Counted from the first letter of the stretch, positions 11,501-19,734 are shown. The stretch is DNA of 64,000 nt from Okeania sp. SIO2C9 (GCF_010672455.1 NZ_JAAHGO010000003.1:1-64000), one strand, 5' to 3'. Notes: generated by a model not told the origin, from the sequence alone. Program-made: numbers and translations.

Positions 11501-13949
11501 TGTCTCCTTTAATTCTCTCAGAGTAGGCTAAACCAAAATTTATCTGAGCCCCTGCCCAGTCGTTAGGAAAAGCTTCTTGGGTGCGTACTTCCAGAGCATT
11601 TTTGCAGGCAGCGATCGCCAACTCCAGATTTTCAGCCCTGTCTCCTTTGATTCTGTTAGAGTAGGCTGAACTCAAATTCATCTGAGTCATTGCCCAGTCA
11701 CTAGGGAAGGCTTCTTTAGTATGAACTGAAAGAGCATTTTGGTAGGCAACAATGGCTAATTCCAAATTGTCGGCTCTGTCTCCTTTGATTCTGTTAGAGT
11801 AGGTTAAACCCAAATTCATCTGAGTCATTGCCCAGTCACTAGGGAAAGCATCTTGGGTGCGTACTTCCAAAGCATTTTGGTAGGCTGCGATCGCCTTTTC
11901 TAGATTTTCTGCGATGTCTCCTTTAATTCTGTCAGAGTAAGCATTGCCCAAATTATTCTGAGTCGCTGCCCAGTCTTTGGGGAAGGCTTCTTTAGTGCGA
12001 ACTTCTAGGGCATTTTGGTGGGCAGCAATAGCCAATTCCAAATTTTCTGCCCTGTCTCCTTTAATTCTGTCAGAGTAGGCTGAACCCAAATTAGCCTGAG
12101 TATCTGCCCATTTGTTGGGGAAGGCTTCTTTAGTGCGAACCTCTAGAGCATTTTTGCAGGCAGCAATAGCCAATTCCAGATTTTCTGCCTTGTCTCCTTT
12201 GATTCTGTTTTGGTAGAAAATAGCCAAATTATTCTGAACTGCTGCCCATTTGTTGGGGAAGTAACCTTTCGCGTACACTTCTAAGGCATTTTGGTAGGCA
12301 GCAATGGTTAATTCCAAATTTTCTGCCCTGTCTCCTTTGATTCTCTCAGAGTAGGCTAAACCCAAATTAGTCTGAGTCGCTGCCCATTTGTTGGGGAAGG
12401 CTTCTTTAGTACGAACCTCTAGGGCATTTTGGTAGGCAGCAATAGCCAATTCCAGATTTTCTGCCCTGTTTCCTTTGATTCTATATCCGTAGGTTAAACC
12501 CAAATTATTCTGGGTATCTGCCCATTTGTTGGGAAAAGCTTCTTTTGTGCAAACTTCCAGAGCATTTTGGTAGACTACAATCTCTAACTCTATATTTTCT
12601 GCTGCGGCTTTGTCGTCTCCCTCTGCTTTCAGTTGTTTGACTAGAGAACAGTAAGCATTACCTAAATTATTCAGGCAGAAAAGTTCTCCCTCCAAGTCTT
12701 TCAACTCCCTACAGATAGTTAAAGACTGTTGATGAAATTCAACCGCCTGCTCATGCTGCCCCAAAGAGTCGTACATCTCACCCAAAAGACCTAGAGAGCT
12801 TGCCTCCCCTTCACGATCTTTGAGTTCCCGCTTGATTTCTAAACGCCGTTCCAAGAACTCTATTGCCCGATCGTATTGCTTTAGGGAATTGTACGCCAGA
12901 CCTAGATCGGTTACGGAATCATCCTCCCCTTTCAGGTCTTTAAGTTCTCTGCTGATAGTTAAACGCTGTTGATAAAATTCAATCGCCTTTTCATATTCAC
13001 CCAAAGAACGATAAGTGCTGCCCAGTGTCTCCAAAGAGTATGACTCCCACCAACGATTTTTAATTTCTCTTGCAGCAACCAAAGATTTTTGTTGGCACTC
13101 CAAAGACTTCTCGTGTTGTTGCAAAGACTGATAATTAAGAGCTAAATTCCAGAGAGAAACAAATTCTCCACAACGATCTTTAATTTCCCTGCCAATAACC
13201 AAGCATTTTTGATGATAAGCGATCGCCCCTTCGTATTCTCCTAAACTTCTACAAACATTACCCAAACCATTAAAAGCATCAGCCTTCCCTTTAGCATACC
13301 CGATCGCCTCAGCAATACTCAAAGCATTTTGATGATAAGCCTTTGCGTCCTCTTGTTTTCCCAAAAAATTATCTACCGTTCCCAAACCATTAAGCGCATC
13401 AACCTCTCCCTGACTATATGCAATTTCCCTAGCAATAGCCAAAGATTCCCGATGCAGAGCGATCGCCCTTTCATTCTCGCCCAAACACCGACAACTTTTA
13501 CCCAAACCATTGAGTGCATCAACCTCTCCTTGACAGTCTGAAAGTTCTCGATATATGGTTAAACTCAGTTCGGAAAATTGTAGCGCTTCAGAAAACTGAC
13601 TAATTTCATATTCGCGCCTCCCCATTTGACTCAAAACATCCGCAGTTTCCTGCCTGACAACCGCCTCTCTCTCAGAACTTCCCAACACCTCCCCCACTTG
13701 CAGCGCCAGACTTAACAGGGAATTTGCCTTGTCCCAATTTTTATTATCCCTCAAATTTTCCGCCTCCTCTGCCATTACCTCCAATAACTCCGGCGTAGCT
13801 AGCTCTTGGTGGCCGTTTAAAACCTCCTTAAATTCTGCCCCACTGGTAGAACCCCTCGGACAATTGAGCAATTCTATAATCAACATTAAATAAGCTTGTT
13901 GCCCTTGAGATGCTTTTTCAGCCTTTGGTTCCCCAAATCCTTTTGCCAT
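8514..13949 (-). CDS. Giant TPR-repeat protein with C-terminal CHAT protease domain
   Basis: 1811 residues. An N-terminal cap of about 60 residues is followed by about nine 40-residue tetratricopeptide repeats of kinesin-light-chain type (LGxxYxSLGxYExAIEFxQ). Then come sixteen 46-residue repeats with the core NWAMTQINLGNAYRERIKG and ENLELAIAA. After a charged linker there is a CHAT (caspase-HetF-associated with TPR) domain from about residue 1390. The catalytic dyad is visible as His in STHHAQS (near 1600) and Cys in FLSCCETN (near 1643). CHAT proteins are caspase-like cysteine peptidases; in bacteria some act in defence and cell death and HetF acts in cell differentiation. The C-terminus carries a lysine/glutamate-rich insertion before the final PFAHPIYWSGF motif. 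No partner gene is adjacent. The target is unknown. Confidence 0.9.
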   Translation of the reverse strand: MAKGFGEPKAEKASQGQQAYLMLIIELLNCPRGSTSGAEFKEVLNGHQELATPELLEVMAEEAENLRDNKNWDKANSLLSLALQVGEVLGSSEREAVVRQETADVLSQMGRREYEISQFSEALQFSELSLTIYRELSDCQGEVDALNGLGKSCRCLGENERAIALHRESLAIAREIAYSQGEVDALNGLGTVDNFLGKQEDAKAYHQNALSIAEAIGYAKGKADAFNGLGNVCRSLGEYEGAIAYHQKCLVIGREIKDRCGEFVSLWNLALNYQSLQQHEKSLECQQKSLVAAREIKNRWWESYSLETLGSTYRSLGEYEKAIEFYQQRLTISRELKDLKGEDDSVTDLGLAYNSLKQYDRAIEFLERRLEIKRELKDREGEASSLGLLGEMYDSLGQHEQAVEFHQQSLTICRELKDLEGELFCLNNLGNAYCSLVKQLKAEGDDKAAAENIELEIVVYQNALEVCTKEAFPNKWADTQNNLGLTYGYRIKGNRAENLELAIAAYQNALEVRTKEAFPNKWAATQTNLGLAYSERIKGDRAENLELTIAAYQNALEVYAKGYFPNKWAAVQNNLAIFYQNRIKGDKAENLELAIAACKNALEVRTKEAFPNKWADTQANLGSAYSDRIKGDRAENLELAIAAHQNALEVRTKEAFPKDWAATQNNLGNAYSDRIKGDIAENLEKAIAAYQNALEVRTQDAFPSDWAMTQMNLGLTYSNRIKGDRADNLELAIVAYQNALSVHTKEAFPSDWAMTQMNLSSAYSNRIKGDRAENLELAIAACKNALEVRTQEAFPNDWAGAQINFGLAYSERIKGDRAENLELAIAAWQNALEVYTKDASPRDWATTQMNLSNAYLQRIQGDRAENLELAIAACKNALEVYTKDGFPWNWAMTQINLGNAHIERIKGDRAENLELAIAAYQNSIQVYTKDASAWNWAMTQINLGNAYFQRIQGDRAENLELAITVCKNALEVYTKDGFPWDWAMTQINLGNAYRERIKGDRAENLELAIAALQNALEVYTKVTSPWNWAMTQINLGNAYIERIRGDQAENLELAIAALQNALEVYTKVTSPWNWAMTQINLGNAYRERIKGEKAENLELAIAALQNALEVCTKDGFPWNWAMTQNNLGAAYRDRIKGDRAENLELAIAAFQNTLEVYTKAAFRNDWARTQNNLGAAYRDRIKGDRAENLELAIASFHNALEVYTPAANPAMCLNTSRSLGELHFKEGNWQSAVDAYKQAITAVELSRSWSKDDDRRQQILEEALGVYKNIVQCFVNLQQYSQAFAYVERSRSRQLVDLMASKDLYHKGEITTEAEELLQQFESLEQQIERLRSSKQSQDNRETRDAATATRQRAALEAKSEAIAKLEAEKQEVYRHIRKFDRVLAEGIQVAPLEFSKLQQLIEDETTAILSFYSTNDDTYVFIVRRSGVDVHSCPGQGGGELQIWLIYNWLEPYVTTDDWRQQMPSKLAEISQRLQLDKLVEKLDDIQELILIPHLYLHQIPFAALPLADNHYFGDKFLIRTQASCQVLDFCHQRPPLATSSPTYGIVENTTQDLPCSSYEGRQVAEMYQVADSQYLQGSQGTVSKYKKLLPQVQRLLSTHHAQSRLDNNLESALILADGRITLGLLLSPAFRFPDLDEVFLSCCETNLGSTDISDNMMTLNTGFLCAGARGAVSSLWSVDDLATSLFSVFYHQLRQGGKNRPQALQLAQQKLRQLTGKEFEEQYREDLEKTLKEKFKEAGKRRRETKKQRDSHPQDSPEYKEWDKKWKEQGKIYNRIGKTIEDLKQKSKEEYPFAHPIYWSGFICAGLRS
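10345..12552 (-). repeat. Sixteen in-frame 138-bp tandem repeats inside the CHAT gene
   Basis: The phrase acttccagagcatt and its variants recur with a period of exactly 138 bp (46 codons). The first and last anchor points, 10345 and 12553, are 2208 bp apart, which is 16 x 138. Each unit encodes one copy of the NLELAIAAxQNALEVxTK ... W ... NLGxAYxxRIKGDRAE module; a degenerate seventeenth copy follows at the 3' end. Neighbouring units near the 3' half (10.6-11.1 kb) are the most alike. Confidence 0.93.
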
Positions 13950-14032
13950 AATTTTTGATGAATTTATAGTTGAATAAAATAGTAATTTTTAAGCATTTTG
14001 ATGACTTCACGTCATAACCAAAACCCTATAAG

Positions 14033-14061
14033 GTAAAGGGCGAAAGCCATTCGCCCCCTAC
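14033..14061. repeat. Palindromic repeat, GGGCGAA-type
   Basis: gtaaagggcgaaagccattc and its complement arm form a near-perfect palindrome ending in ccctac. Related copies are at 39489-39516 and 49940-49966. It sits between the CHAT gene and the Uma2 gene and may fold in the transcript. Confidence 0.6.
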
Positions 14062-14081
14062 AAATGGTGTATGACTTAATA

Positions 14082-14867
14082 TTATTCGTCGGGATTAATA
14101 CCCAGTTCTCGCAAACGTTGAGCCAAGCGTTCCGCCCGTTCTCGTTCTTGTTGAACTTGTAATTGAGCCTCTTGGGCTTGTGATTGAGCTTCTTGGACTT
14201 GCGATTGAGCCTCTTGAACTTGTGATTGAGCCTCTTGAACTTGCGATTGAGCCTCTTGAACTTGCAATTGTTCTTCTATCGCTGCTTCCTGGGGAGTCGG
14301 CACTCGTTCACCGTTAGCAGTGAAGTAACGCAGTTGCTCTCCATCTACTCCTAAGTATAATTCTAATTCTTCACTCCAACGCCAACCTTGGTTATTCGGT
14401 TGAATTTCTTGATAGCCATTTTGTTCTAAACGAAATCCTATAAATTCCAAAGTTTCGGGATCGAACCAAAAATATTCTGGGGTACGGAAGTTATCTTGAT
14501 ATAAATTTTTTTTCAAGTTGCGATCGACTCTAGCAGTAGAATCCGACAATAACTCGATAATTAAGTTGGGATATTTACCGTTTTCCTCCCAAACTACCCA
14601 GGACTTCCGAGGTCGCTTTTCGGTTTGTTTAACTAAGAAAAAGTCAGGACCACGAAAATCCTTAGTTTTTAGGTACTGGCGACTGTAAAAAATAGTCAAA
14701 TTAGCACCAATAAAATAATCATTTCTATCGCGCCACAACCATTCCAGACAAGAAACTAGCAACATCAGTTGCATATAATGTTGAGAACTTTCCATTTCGG
14801 GTTCGTCGCTTTCTAATTGAGTGGCATCCGGCATTATTGCCTCTAATTGTTGGGCAGTTAAAACCAT
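14082..14867 (-). CDS. Uma2 family protein (DUF820, restriction-endonuclease-like fold) with coiled-coil tail
   Basis: 261 residues. The first about 190 form a Uma2/DUF820 domain, with the typical GPDFFLV, PNLIIELLSDSTAR (Asp/Glu of the PD-(D/E)XK-type core) and DRNLKKNLYQD segments. The remainder is a coiled coil in which QVQEAQS is repeated five times as a 21-bp tandem, ending in a Glu/Arg-rich helix. Uma2 genes are very numerous in cyanobacteria; their function is unknown and nuclease activity is inferred only from the fold. It sits next to the toxin-antitoxin-like cluster but has its own spacing. The start is ATG at 14867. Confidence 0.88.
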   Translation of the reverse strand: MVLTAQQLEAIMPDATQLESDEPEMESSQHYMQLMLLVSCLEWLWRDRNDYFIGANLTIFYSRQYLKTKDFRGPDFFLVKQTEKRPRKSWVVWEENGKYPNLIIELLSDSTARVDRNLKKNLYQDNFRTPEYFWFDPETLEFIGFRLEQNGYQEIQPNNQGWRWSEELELYLGVDGEQLRYFTANGERVPTPQEAAIEEQLQVQEAQSQVQEAQSQVQEAQSQVQEAQSQAQEAQLQVQQERERAERLAQRLRELGINPDE

Positions 14868-14965
14868 TGTGCTTTACCTTATAACTAATAAGTATAATTG
14901 AGATTATAGCATCGCAAATTTGAGTAGTGCTTGCTGAAAAATTTTGGTATCGACAATTTCTTTTC

Positions 14966-15679
14966 TTATTCCTGTTCCTCAAAAATCTTATCTAATTTCT
15001 CTAGCAATTCTTCAGCTAATTCCAAAAGTTCAATTCCATCCTCTTCATTTTTATCACTTATATCTCGGTTATTACTACCCACACTAAAACCACCAGCTAA
15101 TATTTTTTTTACAGCAAAAAGACGGTCATCCTCGTCAGAAATTTTCCACATTTTTTCTAACTCTGAAGCTATTTCAAATAAGGATTTATTGGCTAATTTA
15201 TTTCTGACTTTTACTGCTACTTGATCATCACTTTCAATAAATTCTCTAACGGAAACTTTCTTTTGTGAAAAATGCTGAATAGCTGCCAAGATATACTCAC
15301 GCAAACTCATTTTTTCCACTTCTGCTAAATCTTCTATTTCCTCTGGCAAATCTATTAATATCATTCCATCATTATCGCTCACCTGAATTAGTTCATCTTC
15401 TTGTTTAACTGCTACCAATAAATCTGCATTGAGTTTATGCAAATAATCTAGCACTGATTCTAATTTATGGTCTTTTAATGATGACTCTAATTTAGAAACT
15501 GCCGCCTGTTGTACTCCTAATTTTTCTGCTAGTTGGCCTTGAGTTAATCCAGCTTTTTCTCGTAGCGATCGCATAGCATCAGTTAAATATAATCGTAGGT
15601 ATTCTAATTTACCTGCTAATATTACTTCTGGCTCATCGCTTATGTCTGTTTTTAACCATTCTTGAAAGTTATATTTCAT
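14966..15679 (-). CDS. HigA-like antitoxin with XRE helix-turn-helix and extra C-terminal domain
   Basis: 237 residues. An HTH_3/XRE domain lies at about residues 38-95 (MRSLREKAGLTQGQLAEKLG, QQAAVSKLES, LDYLHKLNADLL), the layout of HigA antitoxins, which bind the toxin and their own promoter. It begins 5 bp after the stop of the HigB-like toxin, so the order is toxin first, as in hig operons. Unusually it continues for about 140 residues. The last about 88 (from ESDDQVAVKVRNKL to EELLEKLDKIF) are about 85 percent identical to the C-terminus of the protein at 16300-16758. That domain is not one I recognise; its helix-rich end could mediate dimerisation or toxin binding. Confidence 0.8.
   Translation of the reverse strand: MKYNFQEWLKTDISDEPEVILAGKLEYLRLYLTDAMRSLREKAGLTQGQLAEKLGVQQAAVSKLESSLKDHKLESVLDYLHKLNADLLVAVKQEDELIQVSDNDGMILIDLPEEIEDLAEVEKMSLREYILAAIQHFSQKKVSVREFIESDDQVAVKVRNKLANKSLFEIASELEKMWKISDEDDRLFAVKKILAGGFSVGSNNRDISDKNEEDGIELLELAEELLEKLDKIFEEQE
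14978..15236 (-). repeat. Duplicated 259-bp coding segment, copy A
   Basis: This encodes the C-terminal domain of the HigA-like protein. It aligns without gaps, at an offset of 1325 bp, to 16303-16561, with very high nucleotide identity near the 3' ends of the two genes. Confidence 0.85.
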
Positions 15680-15684
15680 TGTTT

Positions 15685-16083
15685 TTACCTATTTCTTAAA
15701 TTCTCTAATCTTTGTCTGGCAATTAGTTTATCTTTTTCTTTAATTGCACCATTATTTTTCTTTTTAAAAGCGTGTAAAATCACAAATCTTTGAGGAGTTA
15801 ACGTTGTGAGTATAAATCTAGGATTGTGTATACTTTTAGTGAGTTTAAATTCATACAAATCATCCTCCAGTTTATCAAAATTATCCCTAGTCAAAGATGC
15901 TAAACCTTTATCGCAGAGATATTTAAGATTAACCTGAAGTCGCTTAGTTTCTGCTTCTGTTAGCTTTGGTTTTGGTAAATCTGGAGATTTCTCTTCTTCC
16001 GGTATTAATCTCACAAAAAAAGCTAGTAAATCTTTTGGTATTTTTTCTGTTTCATCTAGATACAATTCCCAATTCCATGTCAT
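15685..16083 (-). CDS. HigB/RelE-like toxin (phage Gp49-like family)
   Basis: 132 residues. The C-terminal half carries the pattern of the HigB/Gp49 branch of RelE-type mRNA interferases: LEDDLYEFKL, NPRFILTT, RFVILHAFKKKN, and a final KDKLIARQRLENL helix. Proteins of this family cleave mRNA on the ribosome and are held inactive by the partner antitoxin. The next gene, 5 bp downstream, encodes the HTH antitoxin, which supports a type II pair. The N-terminal about 60 residues (IPKDLLAFFVRLIPEEE) are longer than in minimal HigB proteins. The upstream site before ATG 16083 has only a weak ribosome-binding sequence. Confidence 0.78.
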   Translation of the reverse strand: MTWNWELYLDETEKIPKDLLAFFVRLIPEEEKSPDLPKPKLTEAETKRLQVNLKYLCDKGLASLTRDNFDKLEDDLYEFKLTKSIHNPRFILTTLTPQRFVILHAFKKKNNGAIKEKDKLIARQRLENLRNR

Positions 16084-16299
16084 TTAGCTACTTAATTACA
16101 AACATATCTCTATCCTAATATTCCTTTAACGGAATGTAAAGCTTAATATTCCTTGAGAAGAATATTGTTTGACTAGCGATAAATTTTTGGCTTTATTCAA
16201 AATGGAGATGCACCTGAACCAATAAAAGATGTGGTCAAGTTTCCAATGGATAATTGATAATTATAGATAGTCTTCATTATTCATTATCAATTATTCCTA

Positions 16300-16758
16300 T
16301 TACTCAAAAATCTTATCTAATTTCTCTAGCAATTCTTCAGCTAATTCCAAAAGTTCAATTCCATCTTCTTCATTTTTATCACTTATATCTCGATTATTAC
16401 TACCTACACTAACACCACCAGCCAATAATTTTTTTACAGCAAAAATACGTTCATGCTCGTCAGAAATTTGCCACATTTTTTCTAACTCTGAAGCAATTTC
16501 TGATGTAGATTTTTCTCGTAATCTTTCCCTGACTTTTACTGCTACTAAATCATCACTTTCGAGCAGAAAAACTATAGAGTCAAAATAAGTATTATCATCC
16601 CAATTTTCTAACCAATCTCCATCAATATCTTCCACATAAAGGTCTGCTGCATCTAAGCCAGAATTTAAAATATCATCTTGTAATTTTCGAGCTGATTCTA
16701 ATAGTTTAGTAAACTCTGCTAATTTCTCTTCGGGAGGATTTTTTTTGTTTGTCGTCAT
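16300..16758 (-). CDS. Unknown protein sharing the C-terminal domain of the neighbouring antitoxin
   Basis: 152 residues. Residues 1-65 are unique, acidic and helical (KKNPPEEKLAEFTKLLESAR). Residues 66-152 are a near-copy of the C-terminus of the HTH protein at 14966-15679, but here there is no HTH. It lies 36 bp downstream of the 237-residue gene at 16795, in the same direction, so the two are likely co-transcribed. By analogy with the adjacent pair it could be an antitoxin or immunity partner; that is inference only. The family is not known to me. Confidence 0.6.
   Translation of the reverse strand: MTTNKKNPPEEKLAEFTKLLESARKLQDDILNSGLDAADLYVEDIDGDWLENWDDNTYFDSIVFLLESDDLVAVKVRERLREKSTSEIASELEKMWQISDEHERIFAVKKLLAGGVSVGSNNRDISDKNEEDGIELLELAEELLEKLDKIFE
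16303..16561 (-). repeat. Duplicated 259-bp coding segment, copy B
   Basis: Partner of 14978-15236. The duplication stops close to the point where the protein similarity begins (ESDD), so a domain-sized unit was copied. Confidence 0.85.
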
Positions 16759-16794
16759 AATATTAATATTTTTCCTCAGTCGATCTACATTCAG

Positions 16795-17508
16795 TTACAA
16801 ACTACACTTTAAATAATTACCTTTCTGGAGATTATCGCTGTTATCTAATATGGTTTTGACTAATTCATTTTTAAAATATTTTTTACCTGGATTATAGCTT
16901 AAAAAAAGTCCTCTGTCAATTTCCCAAAATACTAGAGTATGTTGCCACTTTTCTACTTTATCTTTAGCAAATTTTTTAGATAAACTTGTAAGTTGAATAC
17001 ATAACGGTTTCTCTTGACTACCACTAACGATAATATCTGTTGCCATAGATAAATCAACAATATAGCGTTGTAAAACTGTGCCTTGATTAAGTTTAATTTG
17101 ATTAGCGATCGCCTGAATTATTTCCCTATCTTCCTGAGTAAACTTTCCTGACATTAGTTTTTGTTTCCAAATATAAAATTTAGGGTCTTTTTCTTGTAGC
17201 CATTTTGGGAATAATTCTTTATACCAATATTGTTCTGTAGGGGTCATTTTCTGATAGTAAGATTCTCGCTCAATTTCCTTTGGGATAGATTTAATAATTA
17301 GAAAAATTTGAGAATCTTTAATAAGCTGTCTCAAAAAAAGCATCACAAATTTTTTGGCTGTCAGAGTACCAGGTTTTAAATGTTTAATCCATTTATTTAC
17401 TTCATCTAATCTTTTTGCCAAATCTGAATCTACTAAAGATGCTCCCTGAATCAAAGATTTTAATTGTGCCTTTATCTCCTTAGCTTGCAAAATATAAATT
17501 ACCTCCAT
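16795..17508 (-). CDS. Unknown protein, possibly with a PD-(D/E)XK-like core
   Basis: 237 residues from the ATG. The N-terminal half is helical and basic. The C-terminal third contains RYIVDLSMATDIIVSG followed by KPLCIQLTSL and TLVFWEIDRG. A D-I followed by a strand with Q-x-T resembles the active-site layout of restriction-endonuclease-like proteins, but the usual E-x-K is absent, so activity is doubtful. The real start may be TTG at codon 7, because GGAGG overlaps codons 1-3 and sits 10 nt before it. It is first in a probable two-gene operon with 16300-16758. I do not recognise the family. Confidence 0.6.
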   Translation of the reverse strand: MEVIYILQAKEIKAQLKSLIQGASLVDSDLAKRLDEVNKWIKHLKPGTLTAKKFVMLFLRQLIKDSQIFLIIKSIPKEIERESYYQKMTPTEQYWYKELFPKWLQEKDPKFYIWKQKLMSGKFTQEDREIIQAIANQIKLNQGTVLQRYIVDLSMATDIIVSGSQEKPLCIQLTSLSKKFAKDKVEKWQHTLVFWEIDRGLFLSYNPGKKYFKNELVKTILDNSDNLQKGNYLKCSL

Positions 17509-17852
17509 TGATTATTATTGATTAACTGTTAAGATATAGGCCACAGTAGGAGCCTTGCTCACTAAGTACCTAAATTTTAATAATACCTTGTATAAATTAA
17601 GTAATAAATTATTATATTATCATATAATTTGTAAGCATTCAGCTATTAGCTGTCAGCTCTCAGCTCTTATGAGGAGGTTTAAATGAATATAGACTTTAAA
17701 GCCTACTTTGGTAGTAGTAAGTATAAATTATGCCTCAATTAGTAAAGCTTTTATCCAAAATTAAAAGTAATAGCTGAAACGCTGATAGCTGACGGCTGTT
17801 TGCTTACTATAATTTTAAATAATTACAGCACTCGTAGTTAGAATCAACTATT
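17509..17852. repeat. Intergenic region with heptanucleotide repeats (AGCTGAT/AGCTGTC type)
   Basis: Two clusters of 7-bp repeats, cagctattagctgtcagctc (about 17639-17667) and gctgatagctgacggctgtt (about 17781-17801), are related to tracts at 20163, 37809, 58660, 60448 and 63511. Such short tandemly repeated sequences are typical of filamentous cyanobacteria. The divergent promoters for the 17508 gene and pyrFE should lie here, but none is obvious. Confidence 0.6.
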
Positions 17853-19355
17853 ATGAACTTTTTTGACAAACTACTAAACAGTATAGAACGGAATCAAAGT
17901 TTACTTTATCTCGAATTAGATCCAGACCCAGAAAGTTTACCTAAAGAAGCTGCCCACCAAAATATTCCAGCAAAATCTTTATTTGCTAACCCTCCAGAAA
18001 AAGATAATCAAGAATTAATTCAAGATTGGTGGGAATGGCTCTATTTTTTAATAACTCAAACAGAAAAATATGTATGTGCTTATAAACTTTCTCTAGGCTA
18101 TTATCAATGTTTGGGGATACTAGGTTTAGAACTACTTCAGCAAACCATAAAAACTATTCCTTCTGAAATTCCAATTATTTTAGATGCTAAACACGGCGAC
18201 TTCAATACAAGTACGGTATTTGCTAGGACTATTTTTCAAGATTTACAAGTAGATGCTTGTACAATTTCACCTTACACTGGTCTTGATTTAGTTACACCTT
18301 TTTTACTTTATCCAGGCAAAACTGTTTTCCTACTTTGTGCTACAGCAAATTCTTCTGCAGCAGTATTACAAGAATTCCCAAATCAAGAGCAACCTCTTTA
18401 TCTCAAATTAGTAGAAGAAGCTCAAAGTTGGGGAACTATTGAACAGTTAGGTTTAGAAGTAGGAGTAATGCCAGATATTCTAGCTAGAATCAGAAAAATT
18501 GCTCCCGAAAGATTAATATTAATTCAGGGAGATATAGCGCAAGAAAACGATATTGCTAATCCTGAAGAATTAACTCAACTTTTAGCTGCTGGTTTGAATA
18601 TTAATGGTGAAGGATTATTATTACCAATCCCACCAAAATTATTTGGTACAGCACATCCAAATCAAGAAATTGAAACCTTAAGAGATAGGATTAATGAACA
18701 ACGTCTACAGGTAGTTGAAGGTAGTCCTACTTGTGAATTGTGGTTGCCAGATGTTTGTTTTTTAAAGCATGAACCACACCGGGATTTAATCTTACAACTT
18801 TATGATATTGGCTGTATTATTTTTGGCGACCATGTACAAGCATCGGGGGCGACTTTTCCTTATTATATAGACTTACGAAAAATCATTTCTATTCCTCAAA
18901 TATTCCATAAAATTGTTACTGCTTATGCAGAGATTATCAAAGAATTAGAATTTGATAGAATTGCAGGTATTCCTTATGGTTCATTGCCCACTGCAACAGG
19001 TTTAGCTTTACGTCTAGAACGTCCGATGATATTTCCTCGGAAAGAGGTGAAAGCTTATGGCACTGGTCGATTAATTGAAGGACATTTTCAACCAGGGGAA
19101 AAAATTGTTGTTGTGGATGATATTATGATTAGTGGTAATAGTGTAATGAAGGGAGCAGATAAACTTAAATCAGTGGGATTGCAAGTAGAAGATATTGTTG
19201 TTTTTATTGACCATGAACGGGGAGTAAAAGATAAGTTACAAGCAAATGGATATCGGAGTTATTCAGTATTGACTTTGACAGAAATTGCTCAAACTTTATA
19301 TGAGTCTAGCAAGATTAATTCTGAACAATTTGATATTCTGAAAAATCATCATTAA
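17853..19355 (+). CDS. pyrFE: Bifunctional orotidine-5'-phosphate decarboxylase / orotate phosphoribosyltransferase
   Basis: 500 residues carrying the last two steps of de novo UMP synthesis in one chain, in the order PyrF-PyrE that is known from cyanobacteria. The N-terminal half is a type-2 OMP decarboxylase with the catalytic ILDAKHGDFN motif (Lys and Asp, near residue 110) and the LIQGDIAQ region. The C-terminal half is an OPRTase with GIPYGSLPTATGLAL and the PRPP-binding motif VVVDDIMISGNS (near 418-429). PyrE would supply OMP directly to PyrF. The start is ATG at 17853; no strong Shine-Dalgarno sequence is seen. It is a single gene. Confidence 0.95.
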   Translation: MNFFDKLLNSIERNQSLLYLELDPDPESLPKEAAHQNIPAKSLFANPPEKDNQELIQDWWEWLYFLITQTEKYVCAYKLSLGYYQCLGILGLELLQQTIKTIPSEIPIILDAKHGDFNTSTVFARTIFQDLQVDACTISPYTGLDLVTPFLLYPGKTVFLLCATANSSAAVLQEFPNQEQPLYLKLVEEAQSWGTIEQLGLEVGVMPDILARIRKIAPERLILIQGDIAQENDIANPEELTQLLAAGLNINGEGLLLPIPPKLFGTAHPNQEIETLRDRINEQRLQVVEGSPTCELWLPDVCFLKHEPHRDLILQLYDIGCIIFGDHVQASGATFPYYIDLRKIISIPQIFHKIVTAYAEIIKELEFDRIAGIPYGSLPTATGLALRLERPMIFPRKEVKAYGTGRLIEGHFQPGEKIVVVDDIMISGNSVMKGADKLKSVGLQVEDIVVFIDHERGVKDKLQANGYRSYSVLTLTEIAQTLYESSKINSEQFDILKNHH

Positions 19356-19385
19356 TACCAATTTGATAAGTGTTTTTTACAAATA

Positions 19386-19413
19386 GTAGGGACGTTGCAT
19401 GCAACGTCTTTAC
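19386..19413. repeat. Palindromic repeat GTAGGGACGTTGCATGCAAC, copy 1
   Basis: A near-perfect 28-bp palindrome (GGACGTTGCA/TGCAACGTC). Other copies are at 21229-21256, 22805-22832, 26152-26174 and 48913-48940. It lies just past the end of pyrFE, followed by a GAAGGAA heptad tract at about 19419-19443. Confidence 0.75.
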
Positions 19414-19550
19414 GAAAGAAGGAAGAAGGAAGAAGGAAGAAGGAGAAAATTCTGAAAAAAAAGGTAAAAACGATCAACATAACTATTTTAAATGAACGAA
19501 AGCTACTATTTTTAAGCATATTTGATTGACAGGCACTTTTTATAGCATTC

Positions 19551-19643
19551 TTAGGACTTACGCATGAACGCTATTAGTAGGGTGTGTTAGCGCTAGCATA
19601 ACAGACCAAGACCCTGTATATAGTGCCTTTGCGTAAGTCCTGA
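19551..19643. mobile_element. Short inverted-repeat element, AGGACTTACGCA family, copy 1
   Basis: AGGACTTACGCA at 19553-19564 is matched by its exact reverse complement at 19630-19641, 12 bp each. The interior is about 65 bp and noncoding. The second copy is at 19989-20077. Target duplications are not clean. Confidence 0.65.
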
Positions 19644-19674
19644 TTCTTTTTCACGCTTGGTATAAAATGTAAGC

Positions 19675-19734
19675 ATTTCCTACGGAATGCTCTGCAAACA
19701 GATATAAGCATTTCCTACGGAATGCTCCGCAAAT
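19675..19734. repeat. Two tandem copies of the TTTCCTACGGAATGCT repeat
   Basis: atttcctacggaatgctctg and a second near-identical copy lie about 36 bp apart. Related copies are at 3718, 20190, 36007, 46435, 47749, 58635 and 60224. The unit is an interrupted palindrome of about 23 bp (TTTCCTACGGAATGC / GCGCAAA). Confidence 0.7.

Noticed and set aside
10359-11531. Long plus-strand open frames opposite the CHAT gene
   Set aside because: They are mirror frames of the 138-bp repeats and repeat with the same period; the minus frame has clear TPR and CHAT motifs.
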